22,360 nt of DNA from Desulfovibrio sp. UBA4079. Lineage in GTDB: Bacteria > Desulfobacterota > Desulfovibrionia > Desulfovibrionales > Desulfovibrionaceae. Location of the stretch: assembly GCA_002382645.1 (NCBI GenBank), contig DFYP01000019.1, positions 1 to 22,360 on the forward strand, written 5' to 3'. Numbering within the stretch: the first letter of the stretch is position 1; each line of letters begins with the position of its first letter. Shown here in pieces: positions 6,537-14,995 of this stretch. The position numbers were made by a program, and so were the translations under genes. Under the pieces are notes generated by a model. The model was not told where the DNA came from. It was given only the letters and a program-made list of their open reading frames with translations, and made no database searches.

Positions 6537-8389
6537 TCCCCGCGCCCCAGGAGTTCCTCGCAGGCATTCAGCCGTTCTCGGGCCTCCCCCGGCAGACGCT
6601 GGGGGAGGCCGCGGGAGCGGCCGTGGTGCGCCACCTGCTCGAGCGCGAGTCCCTGGAGTCCGGGGACGGGGACGAGGTCCTGGTGTTGCGCTCCGGGGCC
6701 GTGGAGCTCTCCCACGCCGGGCAGGTCGTGGACCTCCTGGGCCCGGGCGACTGTCTGGGCTTCGAGGCCCTGCTCGGGGAGGAGGGGGCCCTGCCCGGGC
6801 TGCGGGCCGTGGCCGTGGAGGACGCGGTCTTCCTGGTCCTGCCCGGGGAAATCTTCCGGGAGTTTTTGACCGACGCGGCCTTTGCCGCGCATTTTTCCCG
6901 CCGCCTGGCCCGGCTGCGCCAGGCCGTGGAGGCCCAGAGCCGGGCCGCCCCGGCGGGCAGCGATTCCTTCCTGCGCCTGGCCGTGCGCGACATCCCGCTG
7001 GCCCCGCCGCTGTTTGTGGCCCCGGGCGCGCCGCTCTCCGAGGCGGCCAGGAGCATGTCCCAGGCCCGGGTCCCGGCCTGCCTGGTGGGCGACGGCGAAC
7101 GGGCCCTGGGCATTCTGAGCGAGCGCGACGTGCTCGACGCGGCGGCCGAGGAGGGCGGCGCGGCCCTGGCCCGGCCCGTGGAGGAGCGCATGACCCGGAA
7201 TCTGGTCACGGTGCGCGGCCAGGAGCTGTTGTTCGAGGCCTTCTCGCGCATGGTGGACAAGGGCATCCGCCGCCTGGTGCTGGTGGACGCCGAGGGCCGG
7301 GCCCTGGGCATCCTGGGCGAGCGCGACCTGCTTTCGGCCCGCGGCGAGAATCCCCTGAGCCTGACCCGCGAGGCCCGGACCGCGGGCAGCCTGGAAGCCC
7401 TGGGCCTGACCTTCGCCCGGCTGCGCGGCCTGGCCCTGCGGACCATCGCCGAGGGCATCCCGGCGGACAACCTGGGCCGGCTCATCAGCGAGATCCATGA
7501 CGCCATCCTGACCCGGGCCGCGGCCCTGGTGGCCGAGCAGTCCGGCGGACCGCCGCCGCCCCTGGCCCTGGCCGTGCTCGGCAGCGAGGGCCGCCGCGAA
7601 CAGTTCCTGGCCACGGACCAGGACAACTGCATGCTTCTGCCCGACGGCCTGGATGCGGGCGGCGAGGCGGCCTGCGCCGACTTCGCGGCCCGGCTGGTGC
7701 GGGCCCTGGCCCAGATCGGCTTCCCGCCCTGCCCGAGCAAGGTCATGGCCGACAACCCGGACTGGCGCATGAGCCTGTCGGCCTGGATGAACGAGATCGA
7801 CGACATGATCCTGGCCGCGGACGCCCGGGCCGTGCTCCGGCTTTCGCTGCTGGCCGACCTGCGCCACGCCCTGGGCGAGCCCGGGCACACGGCCCGGCTG
7901 CGGGCCTATCTCCTGCGCCGCATGGCCCAGGCCCCGGTGCTCCTCAAGTACATGGCCCGGGAGGCCCTGCGCTTCACCCCGCCGCTGGGCTTCTTCAACA
8001 CCCTCATGGTGGACAAGAGCGGGCCGTCCAAGGGCTGCCTGGACATCAAGAAGGGCGGGGTCTTCCCCGTGACCCAGGGGGCCCGGACCCTGGCCCTGGA
8101 GCTGGGCCTGGAGCCCACCTCCACCTGCGCCCGGCTGGCGGCCGTGGGCGAGGCCGGGGTGCTTTCGCGGGAGTTCGCCGAGGGCCTGAGCCAGGCCTTC
8201 TCCTTCCTCCAGACCCTGCGGGCCCAGGCCCAGGCCGAGGCCGTGCGCCAGGGCCGCGAGCCGGACAACCTGCTCAAGCCCGAGCGGCTTTCGGGCCTGG
8301 ACCGCGACCGGCTCAAGGACTGCCTCAAGATCGTCCTGGAGTTCCAGTCCCTGCTGCACAGCCGTTACGGGCTGCGGCTCATGAGCTAG
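6533..8389 (+). CDS. cNMP-binding/CBS-pair/DUF294 nucleotidyltransferase-like protein
   Basis: The 618-residue product has a cyclic-nucleotide-binding-like domain (about residues 10-115, with LLGPGDCLGFEALLG), a CBS pair (about 158-270, with ALGILSERDVLDA and ALGILGERDLLSA), then a DUF294 nucleotidyltransferase domain and its DUF294_C partner to the end. The catalytic signature GSEGRREQFLATDQDN starts at G350 and holds the GS and DxD (D362, D364) expected of a GlnD-like transferase. It is cytoplasmic. The start ATG at 6533 overlaps the symporter stop (ATGA); the frame is open further upstream but only as a shadow of the symporter. In many bacteria this family follows ActP-type permeases, so a role in controlling acetate uptake by nucleotide sensing and possible nucleotidylylation is likely. 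The target is unknown. Confidence 0.9.
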   Translation: MIPAPQEFLAGIQPFSGLPRQTLGEAAGAAVVRHLLERESLESGDGDEVLVLRSGAVELSHAGQVVDLLGPGDCLGFEALLGEEGALPGLRAVAVEDAVFLVLPGEIFREFLTDAAFAAHFSRRLARLRQAVEAQSRAAPAGSDSFLRLAVRDIPLAPPLFVAPGAPLSEAARSMSQARVPACLVGDGERALGILSERDVLDAAAEEGGAALARPVEERMTRNLVTVRGQELLFEAFSRMVDKGIRRLVLVDAEGRALGILGERDLLSARGENPLSLTREARTAGSLEALGLTFARLRGLALRTIAEGIPADNLGRLISEIHDAILTRAAALVAEQSGGPPPPLALAVLGSEGRREQFLATDQDNCMLLPDGLDAGGEAACADFAARLVRALAQIGFPPCPSKVMADNPDWRMSLSAWMNEIDDMILAADARAVLRLSLLADLRHALGEPGHTARLRAYLLRRMAQAPVLLKYMAREALRFTPPLGFFNTLMVDKSGPSKGCLDIKKGGVFPVTQGARTLALELGLEPTSTCARLAAVGEAGVLSREFAEGLSQAFSFLQTLRAQAQAEAVRQGREPDNLLKPERLSGLDRDRLKDCLKIVLEFQSLLHSRYGLRLMS

Positions 8390-8430
8390 CCCCCGGCCGT
8401 TGAAGAATCCGCGCTGGCGGCGTTGCGTTC

Positions 8431-8480
8431 AAAAACGCACGGCCTCGCGTAGGGGTGCTACGCGAGGCCGTGCGTTTTTT
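8431..8480. terminator. Bidirectional terminator, 21-bp perfect hairpin
   Basis: The arm at 8431-8451 is the exact reverse complement of 8459-8479, with a 7-nt loop (GGGGTGC). T-runs follow on both strands: seven T from 8475 on the plus strand, and the five A at 8431-8435 read as T on the minus strand. It sits between the convergent DUF294 gene and the histidine kinase gene and can stop both. Confidence 0.92.
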
Positions 8481-8540
8481 TCGCGCCGTGTCTTCGCGGT
8501 GTTTGAACGGCCTTTGGGAAGGGCCGCCGGCAATGTTCCG

Positions 8541-11360
8541 TCAGGTTTTCTTGTCCTCGGCCGGGTGTTCGGCCTGGGCCCGCTCCGGCAGGATGAGCAG
8601 GTGGATGCCCTTGGCGCTGGACAGCCGGCGCATGTCCAGGCGGTCCACGGCCCAGTCGGGCAGGAGCACCGTGCCCTCGAAGCCGGCGTCGATGCGCTGC
8701 CAGAGCTCGGACTCGTCGCAGTGCACGATGCTCTCGGCCGGGCACAGGGCGAAGAACGGGCCGGGCACGGTCTCGCCGTTGCGGCGCAGGGCCAGCACGG
8801 GCTTGCCGCTGCCGCCCCGGTTGAGCAGGCAGTTCACGGCCTCGATGAAGGCCGTCTCGTCCACCGGCTTCTGCAGGGCCGCGTCCCCGCCCATGCCCGC
8901 CAGGTCCGGCAGGGCCGAGACCACCATGACCGGGATGTTGGCGGTGCGCGGGTCGCGCCGCAGGAGCGCGATGGCCGTGCGGCCGTCCATGCCGGGCATC
9001 ATGATGTCCATGACCACCAGGTCGGGCTGGTAGGCCCCGGCCTTCTTCACCGCGGACTCGCCGTCAAAGGCCTGGACCACCTCCAGGTCCTGGGCCTCCA
9101 GGAGCTGGGTCAGGTAGGAGTTCACCGCGGCTTCGTCGTCGGCCACCAGGACCAGGGCCTTTTCCGCGCGCGGCACGGGCTCGGCGATGATCTCGGGCAC
9201 GGGCGCGGCCTCCAGGGGCGCGGCCTTGAGCGGGATCTCCAGGACGAAGGTGCTGCCCTGGCCCTCCTCGGACTCGACCCAGATGCGGCCGCCGTGGCGC
9301 TCCACGATCTGGCGGCAGATGGCCAGGCCCAGGCCCGTGCCCTGGGGCTTCTCGCGCAGGGTGTCGCCCAGGCGCACCTGGTGGAACTTGTCGAAGATCC
9401 GCTCGCGGTCGGCCGCGGGCACGCCCACGCCGGTGTCCGAGACCTCGGCCCGCAGGAAGCCGTCCTTGCGGAACACGCGCACCCCCACGCGGCCCGCGGA
9501 CGTGAACTTGGCGGCGTTGTGCAGCAGGTTCAGGAAGACCTGGACCATGCGGTCGAAGTCCAGGCGCAGAAGCGGCAGGCCGGGCTCCACGTCCACCGCG
9601 AGCTTGAGTGCCGGGTTCTCGGCGAACTGCCCGCGCACCGCGGCCACGGCCCGTTCCACCACCAGGGCCAGGTCGGTCTCGGCGTCGTGCCAGTCCACGC
9701 GGCCGGACTCGATCTTGTTCAGGTCGAGCACGTCGTTGATGAGCCGGGTCAGGCGTTCGCCCTCGCTGCGGATGATCTCCAGGTTGTCCAGGATGCGGCG
9801 GCCGCGCTGGGTGAGCTTGTCCTGGTCCTGGGCCAGGGGCAGGAAGTTGTTGGCGAAGTCGCGGCTGATGAGCTTGGCGAAGCCGAGCACCGAGGTGAGC
9901 GGGGTGCGCAGCTCGTGCGACACCGAGGACAGGAAGGCCGACTTCATCCGGTCCAGCTCCTTGAGCCGCCGGTTCACGTCCTCCAGGTTCTGGGCCTTGC
10001 GCTTGAGGGCCCGGGTGCGCACGTCCACGACCTTCTCCAGCTCCCGGTTCAGGGCCTCCAGGTCCAGGCGGCGGCGCTCCTCCTTGCGCCTCAAGCCCCG
10101 CAGCCTGCGGATCATGAAGTTGAAGTGCCGGGACAGGAAGCCCATTTCGCCGGGCACGTCCTCCGGGGCCATGACCTCGAGTTCGCCGCGGCTCACGGCC
10201 AGGCACACGGAGATGAGGTCGCGCACCGGCTTGAGCAGGTTCTTGAAGAGCAGGGCCAGGGCTCCGGCCAGGACCAGGATGGCTCCCAGGGCGGGCAGGA
10301 AGATGGACAGGGCCAGGCGCGGCAGCTCGGCCTCCACGTCCTCCACGTAGGCCGTGGCCGCCACGTACCAGCCCGTGGTGGGCTCGCGCACGCACCAGGC
10401 GATCTTCTCGTGGGAGAAGTCCCCGCGGTCGTCGGGGCGCTCCCAGCGGTAGCGGAAGCGGTTTTCGCCAAAGGGCCGCTCCGCGGCCTCGTGGAACAGG
10501 TCCTCCATGGACCGGCCCGAGGCGGGGTCCTTGAGCTGGCCGGCGCTGTGCCCGGTGAGCACCGGGTGGGAGATGAACGCGCCGTTCTCGTCCATGATCA
10601 GGATGTAGCCGGACTTGGACACCATGATCTCCTGGACGCGGGCCCGCAGCTCGGCCAGGTTGGCCAGCCGCCGGGGGATCAGGTCCTGCTCCAGGTCGCC
10701 CATGAACATGTCCGCGCAGACGGTCAGGTTCCAGGGGTCGAAGTGCCGGGCGGCCACGAGCTTGAGCTCCAGCACCAGGGTGTTGGGGTTGATGGCCGGG
10801 TAGAGCCCGAACACCGACTGGCCCGGTCGGGCCCGGCGGGCCTCGTCCATGAGCCGCTGGAAGACCAGCTGGCCCTCGTTGTCGCGGAAGTCCAGGAGCG
10901 ACTGGCCCAGGCGTTCCTGGTCGGGGTGGGCGACCAGGGAGCCCTGGCCGTCGAGGATGAAGGTCTGGTGCGGCAGGCTCTTGGTCACCTCGCTCAGGCG
11001 GGCCATGGCCGTGGCCCGGGCCTCGGTCTCGTTGCGGCCGGTTTCGCGCACCTGGCGGACGTAGGTCGAGAGTACGCTCACGGTGTAGTCGTTGGTGCTG
11101 CGCAGGGACTCGCGGCGCTGCTCCATGTAGAAGGTGCGGGTCTGCTCGTCGGCGACGCGGGTGCGGCCCACCAGGTCCACGGCGCTGCGCAGCACGGTCA
11201 GGCTGCCTTCCTCCTGGATGCCGTGCACGATGTTCCGGCCGATGACCCAGGCCACGGCCATGGCCACGGCCGCGGTGGCCACGGCGATGACCGCGCTGAT
11301 GAGCAGGAAGCGCCAGAAGGTGCCGTGGGGCAGATGGGCGGCCGGTTCCTGGGCTTTCAT
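8541..11360 (-). CDS. Hybrid sensor histidine kinase with dCache sensor, HAMP, REC and extra C-terminal domain
   Basis: The 939-residue inner-membrane kinase has a first transmembrane helix (about residues 15-41), a long periplasmic double-Cache-type sensor (about 45-340, with FILDGQGSLVAHP and YILIMDENGAFISHP, two matching strands), a second helix (about 345-370), HAMP and coiled coil (371-475), HisKA with SHELRTPL (H482), HATPase_c (N-box NLLHNAAKF near 611, DTGVGVP near 642, GTGLGLA near 671) and a receiver domain (ADDE near 740, phospho-acceptor D785 in VVMDIMMPGMDG, K831). About 85 further residues form an extra C-terminal region of unknown family. The ATG at 11360 overlaps the stop of the upstream substrate-binding protein by 4 nt, so they are translated together. 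The ligand is unknown; the partner binding protein suggests an amino acid, amide or similar small molecule. Confidence 0.93.
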   Translation of the reverse strand: MKAQEPAAHLPHGTFWRFLLISAVIAVATAAVAMAVAWVIGRNIVHGIQEEGSLTVLRSAVDLVGRTRVADEQTRTFYMEQRRESLRSTNDYTVSVLSTYVRQVRETGRNETEARATAMARLSEVTKSLPHQTFILDGQGSLVAHPDQERLGQSLLDFRDNEGQLVFQRLMDEARRARPGQSVFGLYPAINPNTLVLELKLVAARHFDPWNLTVCADMFMGDLEQDLIPRRLANLAELRARVQEIMVSKSGYILIMDENGAFISHPVLTGHSAGQLKDPASGRSMEDLFHEAAERPFGENRFRYRWERPDDRGDFSHEKIAWCVREPTTGWYVAATAYVEDVEAELPRLALSIFLPALGAILVLAGALALLFKNLLKPVRDLISVCLAVSRGELEVMAPEDVPGEMGFLSRHFNFMIRRLRGLRRKEERRRLDLEALNRELEKVVDVRTRALKRKAQNLEDVNRRLKELDRMKSAFLSSVSHELRTPLTSVLGFAKLISRDFANNFLPLAQDQDKLTQRGRRILDNLEIIRSEGERLTRLINDVLDLNKIESGRVDWHDAETDLALVVERAVAAVRGQFAENPALKLAVDVEPGLPLLRLDFDRMVQVFLNLLHNAAKFTSAGRVGVRVFRKDGFLRAEVSDTGVGVPAADRERIFDKFHQVRLGDTLREKPQGTGLGLAICRQIVERHGGRIWVESEEGQGSTFVLEIPLKAAPLEAAPVPEIIAEPVPRAEKALVLVADDEAAVNSYLTQLLEAQDLEVVQAFDGESAVKKAGAYQPDLVVMDIMMPGMDGRTAIALLRRDPRTANIPVMVVSALPDLAGMGGDAALQKPVDETAFIEAVNCLLNRGGSGKPVLALRRNGETVPGPFFALCPAESIVHCDESELWQRIDAGFEGTVLLPDWAVDRLDMRRLSSAKGIHLLILPERAQAEHPAEDKKT

Positions 11361-12634
11361 GGCCGGGCCCCCTCGGCGGGCTCCAGGTAGGGCGGCTGGC
11401 CGGCCTTGATCCGCGCGGCCTTCCAGGCCTCCTCGGAGAGCACGGTCTGGGACCCGGGCCGGGAGTCCAGGATCTCGAAGTAGTCCAGGCGCAGGGGGTC
11501 GGAGAGGACCTTTTCCGGCGGGTTGCCGCGCACCAGGAACACGGTCTGCACGTCCTGGTGGTCCAGGGCCCGCCAGGTCTGGTCGTCCTTGAGCAGGTGG
11601 AAGGTCCGGCCCTCCAGGGCCCGGATGATGTCCATGGCCTCCAGGGACCCGGCCGCCTCGGCCGCGGCCTTGAACTCATAGACGATGGTGTAGGCGCTGG
11701 CCCCGGGCGAGCTGGGATAGCGGCGGTAGCGGTGCATGAACTCGTCCACAAAGGCCTGGCCGCGGCGCTGGCCCAGGAGCGCCGGGACCTTCCAGTTCCA
11801 GGAGGTGGTGCCGACCACGCCCTGCATGTTCGCGGCACCGGCCCGCTCGGCCATGCCCAGGGTCAGGTTCGGGACCACGATCTGGCAGAAGCGCGGAAAA
11901 CCCATTTCCACGGCCTTTTCCAGGGCATAGGCCATGTCCTTGCCGAAGAGCACGAGCACGAGCACGTCGGGCTGGGCGTCGCGGGCCAGCTCCAGTTCGC
12001 GCACGAAGTCCGTGCTGCCCAAGGGGGTGAGCAGGCCGGGATGGGTGTGGACGTCCTCGGTGCCGGTGTTCCGGCGCAGGGCCCCCTCGGTGCTCCAGCC
12101 CCAGGTGTAGTCCGCGGTGATGTAGAAGAAGCGCTTGTTGGGGAAGTGCTCGTTGAGCCAGGGGCCCAGGACCCGGGCGGTCATCCAGGCGTCGTTGCAC
12201 TCGCGGAACACGAAGCGGTGGCCGAATTCCTCGGTGAGCGGGGAGGAGTAGGCCAGGGTGGCGAAGAAGGGCACCCCGGCCAGGCGGCAGAGCCGGGAGG
12301 CTTCCAGGGCCACGTCGCTGGAGGCCCCGCCGAAGATCATGCGGCAGCCCATGTCCAGGAGCTCGCGCACGTTGAGCCGGGTCTGGAGCACGTCCGAGCC
12401 CGAATCCCGGGGCACCAGCACCACCCTGCGGCCGAGGATGCCGCCCGTGGCGTTGATCTGGTCCACGGCCAGGCGGGCGGAGCGGATCTGGTCCAGGCCC
12501 TCCACCGAATAAGGTCCGGTGAGGGGGTAGTTCATGCCGAGCAGCACGTCGCTGGCGGCCCGGGCCGGAAAGGACCCGGCCAGCAGGGTGCAGAGGGCCA
12601 GAATGGCGGCCAGTACCGCCCGTCGCCGGTGCAT
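11357..12634 (-). CDS. Periplasmic substrate-binding protein (branched-chain amino acid/urea type), orphan
   Basis: The 425-residue product is a type I periplasmic binding protein of the Peripla_BP_6 group (LivJ/UrtA/AmiC-like). A signal peptide (MHRRRAVLAAILALCTLLAG, cleavage likely after PARA near residue 25) leads into DVLLGMNYPLTGPYSVEGLD, the standard first strand. The sequences GGILGRRVVLVPRDSGSD, MIFGGASSDVALEASRL, TADYTWGWSTEGALRR and LLTPLGSTDFVRELE follow the family pattern. The ATG at 12634 has a GGGGGGAG ribosome site. No permease or ATPase genes are nearby. Instead it overlaps a sensor kinase by 4 bp, so it more likely presents a ligand to the kinase than feeds a transporter. The ligand cannot be read from the sequence. 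Confidence 0.9.
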   Translation of the reverse strand: MHRRRAVLAAILALCTLLAGSFPARAASDVLLGMNYPLTGPYSVEGLDQIRSARLAVDQINATGGILGRRVVLVPRDSGSDVLQTRLNVRELLDMGCRMIFGGASSDVALEASRLCRLAGVPFFATLAYSSPLTEEFGHRFVFRECNDAWMTARVLGPWLNEHFPNKRFFYITADYTWGWSTEGALRRNTGTEDVHTHPGLLTPLGSTDFVRELELARDAQPDVLVLVLFGKDMAYALEKAVEMGFPRFCQIVVPNLTLGMAERAGAANMQGVVGTTSWNWKVPALLGQRRGQAFVDEFMHRYRRYPSSPGASAYTIVYEFKAAAEAAGSLEAMDIIRALEGRTFHLLKDDQTWRALDHQDVQTVFLVRGNPPEKVLSDPLRLDYFEILDSRPGSQTVLSEEAWKAARIKAGQPPYLEPAEGARP

Positions 12635-12704
12635 GATGCTCCCCCCTTCCGTGGCTTCCCGGCGCGGCCGGGACGGACATTGTTCTGCGGACTAACACGG
12701 AATC

Positions 12705-12770
12705 TTTGAAATTTGAAGCCGGAAGGCCCGCAAAGCCTTGCCGTAAGCCTTGCTTTGTGACAAAGCAAGG
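12705..12770. promoter_or_regulatory. Tandem and inverted repeats between divergent signalling units
   Basis: The 159-bp gap between the binding-protein start and the response-regulator start contains TTTGAA twice (12705-12710 and 12712-12717) and AAGCCTTGC twice (12733-12741 and 12745-12753, a 12-bp period). A dyad of CCTTGCTTTG (12748-12757) and CAAAGCAAGG (12761-12770) has a 3-nt spacer. CAAAGC at 12731-12736 can also pair with GCTTTG at 12752-12757, so two hairpins exclude each other. No T-run follows. It may be an operator or a leader structure ahead of the response-regulator gene at 12794. Confidence 0.45.
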
Positions 12771-12793
12771 GCAGAACGCCGACTGAGGGGGAA

Positions 12794-13186
12794 ATGGGCG
12801 TGGCCGGGAAGATTCTCATCGTGGACGACGAGGTCCATATCCGCATGCTCCTGGTCCAGGCCCTGGAGGATCTGGAGGACGCCCATGGCGTTTCCATCCT
12901 CACGGCCTCCAACGGCGTGGAGGGCCTGGAGCTCATCCGCCGCGAACACCCCGACCTGGTCTTCCTGGACATCATGATGCCGCGCATGAACGGCTATGAG
13001 GTCTGCGAAGCCGTGACCCGCGATCCCGACCTCTCCGGAGTGCGCATCATCCTGCTCACGGCCAAGGGCCAGGAGACCGACCGCCGCCAGGGCCTGGAGT
13101 CCGGGGCTGGCCAGTACATGACCAAACCCTTCGACCCTGACGAGGTGGTGGCCGTGGCCCGCAGGGCCCTGGCCCTGCCTGTCTGA
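12794..13186 (+). CDS. Single-domain response regulator (CheY-like receiver)
   Basis: The 130-residue cytoplasmic protein is a lone receiver domain. The acidic pair is D11-D12 (ILIVDDE), the phospho-acceptor is D59 in VFLDIMMPRMNGYEV, the switch Thr lies in ILLTAKG near residue 86, and K111 is in MTKPFDPDEV. All catalytic residues are present, so it should accept phosphate. There is no output domain. The ATG at 12794 is preceded by GAGGGG. The HD-GYP gene starts about 17 nt after its stop, and the hybrid kinase operon is divergent, so the likely phospho-donor is that kinase and the likely target is the GAF/HD-GYP protein, which has no receiver of its own. That pairing is inferred from position. 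Confidence 0.93.
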   Translation: MGVAGKILIVDDEVHIRMLLVQALEDLEDAHGVSILTASNGVEGLELIRREHPDLVFLDIMMPRMNGYEVCEAVTRDPDLSGVRIILLTAKGQETDRRQGLESGAGQYMTKPFDPDEVVAVARRALALPV

Positions 13187-13203
13187 TCCGGGAGCGTTTG
13201 CCC

Positions 13204-14955
13204 GTGCCCTGGCTCAAGAAACACCTCAAGGCCGAATTCCTGCGGGACTTTCTGGACCGCGCCCTGGGGCTCTTTCCGCCCGGGTCCGCGCTGTTCCTGG
13301 TCCAGGGCGAGGACGCCGTGGCCGCGGCCGGGGCCTTTCCCCGGCACTTCCGGGCCACGGAACCGGACAACCTCTCCGTGCCCCTGTTCCTGGCCGAGGG
13401 CTTCCAGACCTGCCTGGTCCTGTCCCTGCCCGGGCTCTCCCGGCGCATCGCCGAGGACCGCCTGGGCCTGCGGCGGGTCCTGGACTTCCTGGCCTTCTCC
13501 CTGCACGCCGCGGCCGAATCCGAGTCGGCCCGCCGGGCCATCGCCGAGGAGACCCTGGGCAAGTACCGCGAGCTGGCCCTGCTGCACCGCTCGGTCTTCG
13601 CCCTGAACAACACCCTGCGGCTCAAGGACACCACCCGCGCGCTCCTGGAGGAGTGCCAGGGCGGGGCCGTGCCCGCGGAGATGGGCTGCCTGTTCCTGGA
13701 AACCGCCGGACCGGGCTCGTTCCACTGCGCCGGAGGCTTCGGCCCCGACGGCCTGGACATCTCCGGGGTTCAGGCCAGCCGCCTGTTCCAGGAGGTGGTC
13801 GAGACCGGCCGCGGCGAGATCGTCAACGACGTGGCCAACGACGAACGCTGGGCCGGGGAGGTGCCGGAGATCGGCTCCCTGCTCGTGCTGCCGGTGCTCT
13901 CGCCGGTGCGCCGGGTGGGCGTGCTCGCGCTCGGGGCCCGCGATCCCGGGCCGTTCAAGGCCGCGCACTTCAAGCACCTTTCCACCCTGGTCTCGGTGGC
14001 CGGCATCGCCGTGAGCAACGCGCTCAACTTCGAGGGCATCCAGGTCCTCATGGAGGCCCTGCTCCAGGCCCTGGCCGAGGCCATCGACGCCCGCGATCCG
14101 TTCACGGCCGGCCATTCCGAGCGCGTGGCCAGCCTGGCCGCGGTCTTCGCCCAGGTGGTCGACGCCGACGAGACCCGCTTCCCGCACGTCTCCTTCAACG
14201 AGGAGGAGATCAGCGAGATCTACTACGCGGGCATCCTCCACGACATCGGCAAGATCGGCATCAAGGAGGAGGTCCTGACCAAGGACACCCGCCTGCCCGA
14301 GAAGCTCCTGGACATCATCCGCCTGCGCCTGGAACTCTTCGGCACCACCGAGGACTTCCCCTGGGAGAACGCCTACCAGCGGCTGCGGACCATCAACGCC
14401 TCGGTGAGCCCCACCGCCGAGGACCTGGACTTCGTCAAGGAGCTGTCGCGCTGGGTCTGGGAGGTGGAGGGCCGCCCCGTGCCGCTCCTCTGCGAGGACG
14501 AACAGCGCTGCCTGCTCCTGCGCTACGGCAACCTGACCCCGGAGGAGCGCCGCGAGATCGAGCGCCACCCGGCCGAGAGCTTCCGCATCCTCCAGCACAT
14601 CCCGTTCCAGAACGGGCTCAAGAACCTGCGGACCATCGTGCGCCAGCACCACGAGCGCCTGGACGGCTCGGGCTATCCCGACGGGGTGCGCGGCGAGGCC
14701 ATCCTGTTCCAGAGCCGGCTCCTGGCCATCGTGGACATCTACGACGCCATCACCCAGGAGCGCCACTACAAGCCCGCGGCCCCGCATCCCGAGGCCCTGG
14801 CCATCCTGCGCCAGGAGGCCGAGGCCGGACGCCTGGACCGCGACCTGGTGGGGCTGTTCTGCGAGTGCATCGAGGACGTGCTGGCGCAGGCCGAGGTGCT
14901 CCGGTTCCGCCGCCTGCGCGGCCTGCCTGACCTCCAGGCCGACGTGCGCCAGTAG
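13204..14955 (+). CDS. GAF domain/HD-GYP cyclic-di-GMP phosphodiesterase-like protein
   Basis: The 583-residue product has an N-terminal region of unknown fold (1-115), a GAF-type sensor (about 118-275, with FQEVVETGRGEIVNDVANDERW and LLVLPVLSPVRRVGVLALG) and a C-terminal HD-GYP domain. The HD part shows DARDPFTAGHSERVA and HDIGKIGI (H346, D347); the GYP part shows HHERLDGSGYPDG with G490-Y491-P492. HD and GYP are 144 residues apart against roughly 65 in the standard domain, so about 80 residues are inserted. It probably hydrolyses cyclic-di-GMP in the cytoplasm. The start is a choice: TTG 13198 is only 3 nt from the GGGAG ribosome site, whereas GTG 13204 is 9 nt away and preferred. It follows the receiver gene by 17 nt. 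Confidence 0.9.
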   Translation: MPWLKKHLKAEFLRDFLDRALGLFPPGSALFLVQGEDAVAAAGAFPRHFRATEPDNLSVPLFLAEGFQTCLVLSLPGLSRRIAEDRLGLRRVLDFLAFSLHAAAESESARRAIAEETLGKYRELALLHRSVFALNNTLRLKDTTRALLEECQGGAVPAEMGCLFLETAGPGSFHCAGGFGPDGLDISGVQASRLFQEVVETGRGEIVNDVANDERWAGEVPEIGSLLVLPVLSPVRRVGVLALGARDPGPFKAAHFKHLSTLVSVAGIAVSNALNFEGIQVLMEALLQALAEAIDARDPFTAGHSERVASLAAVFAQVVDADETRFPHVSFNEEEISEIYYAGILHDIGKIGIKEEVLTKDTRLPEKLLDIIRLRLELFGTTEDFPWENAYQRLRTINASVSPTAEDLDFVKELSRWVWEVEGRPVPLLCEDEQRCLLLRYGNLTPEERREIERHPAESFRILQHIPFQNGLKNLRTIVRQHHERLDGSGYPDGVRGEAILFQSRLLAIVDIYDAITQERHYKPAAPHPEALAILRQEAEAGRLDRDLVGLFCECIEDVLAQAEVLRFRRLRGLPDLQADVRQ

Positions 14956-14995
14956 GCGCCCGCCCCCTCCGCCTTTCCCGTCCCAAGAAAAGGCT

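Noticed and set aside
8400..11390. Open frame of 996 codons on the plus strand opposite the histidine kinase
   Set aside because: It reads antisense through the kinase with repetitive Gly/His/Val/Gln composition, and crosses the perfect terminator hairpin; an artefact of high GC.
12748..12770. HcpR/CRP-type site suggested by TTTGTGACAAAG
   Set aside because: The half-sites overlap with almost no spacer, unlike the spaced TTGTGA/TCACAA motif, so the regulator cannot be named.
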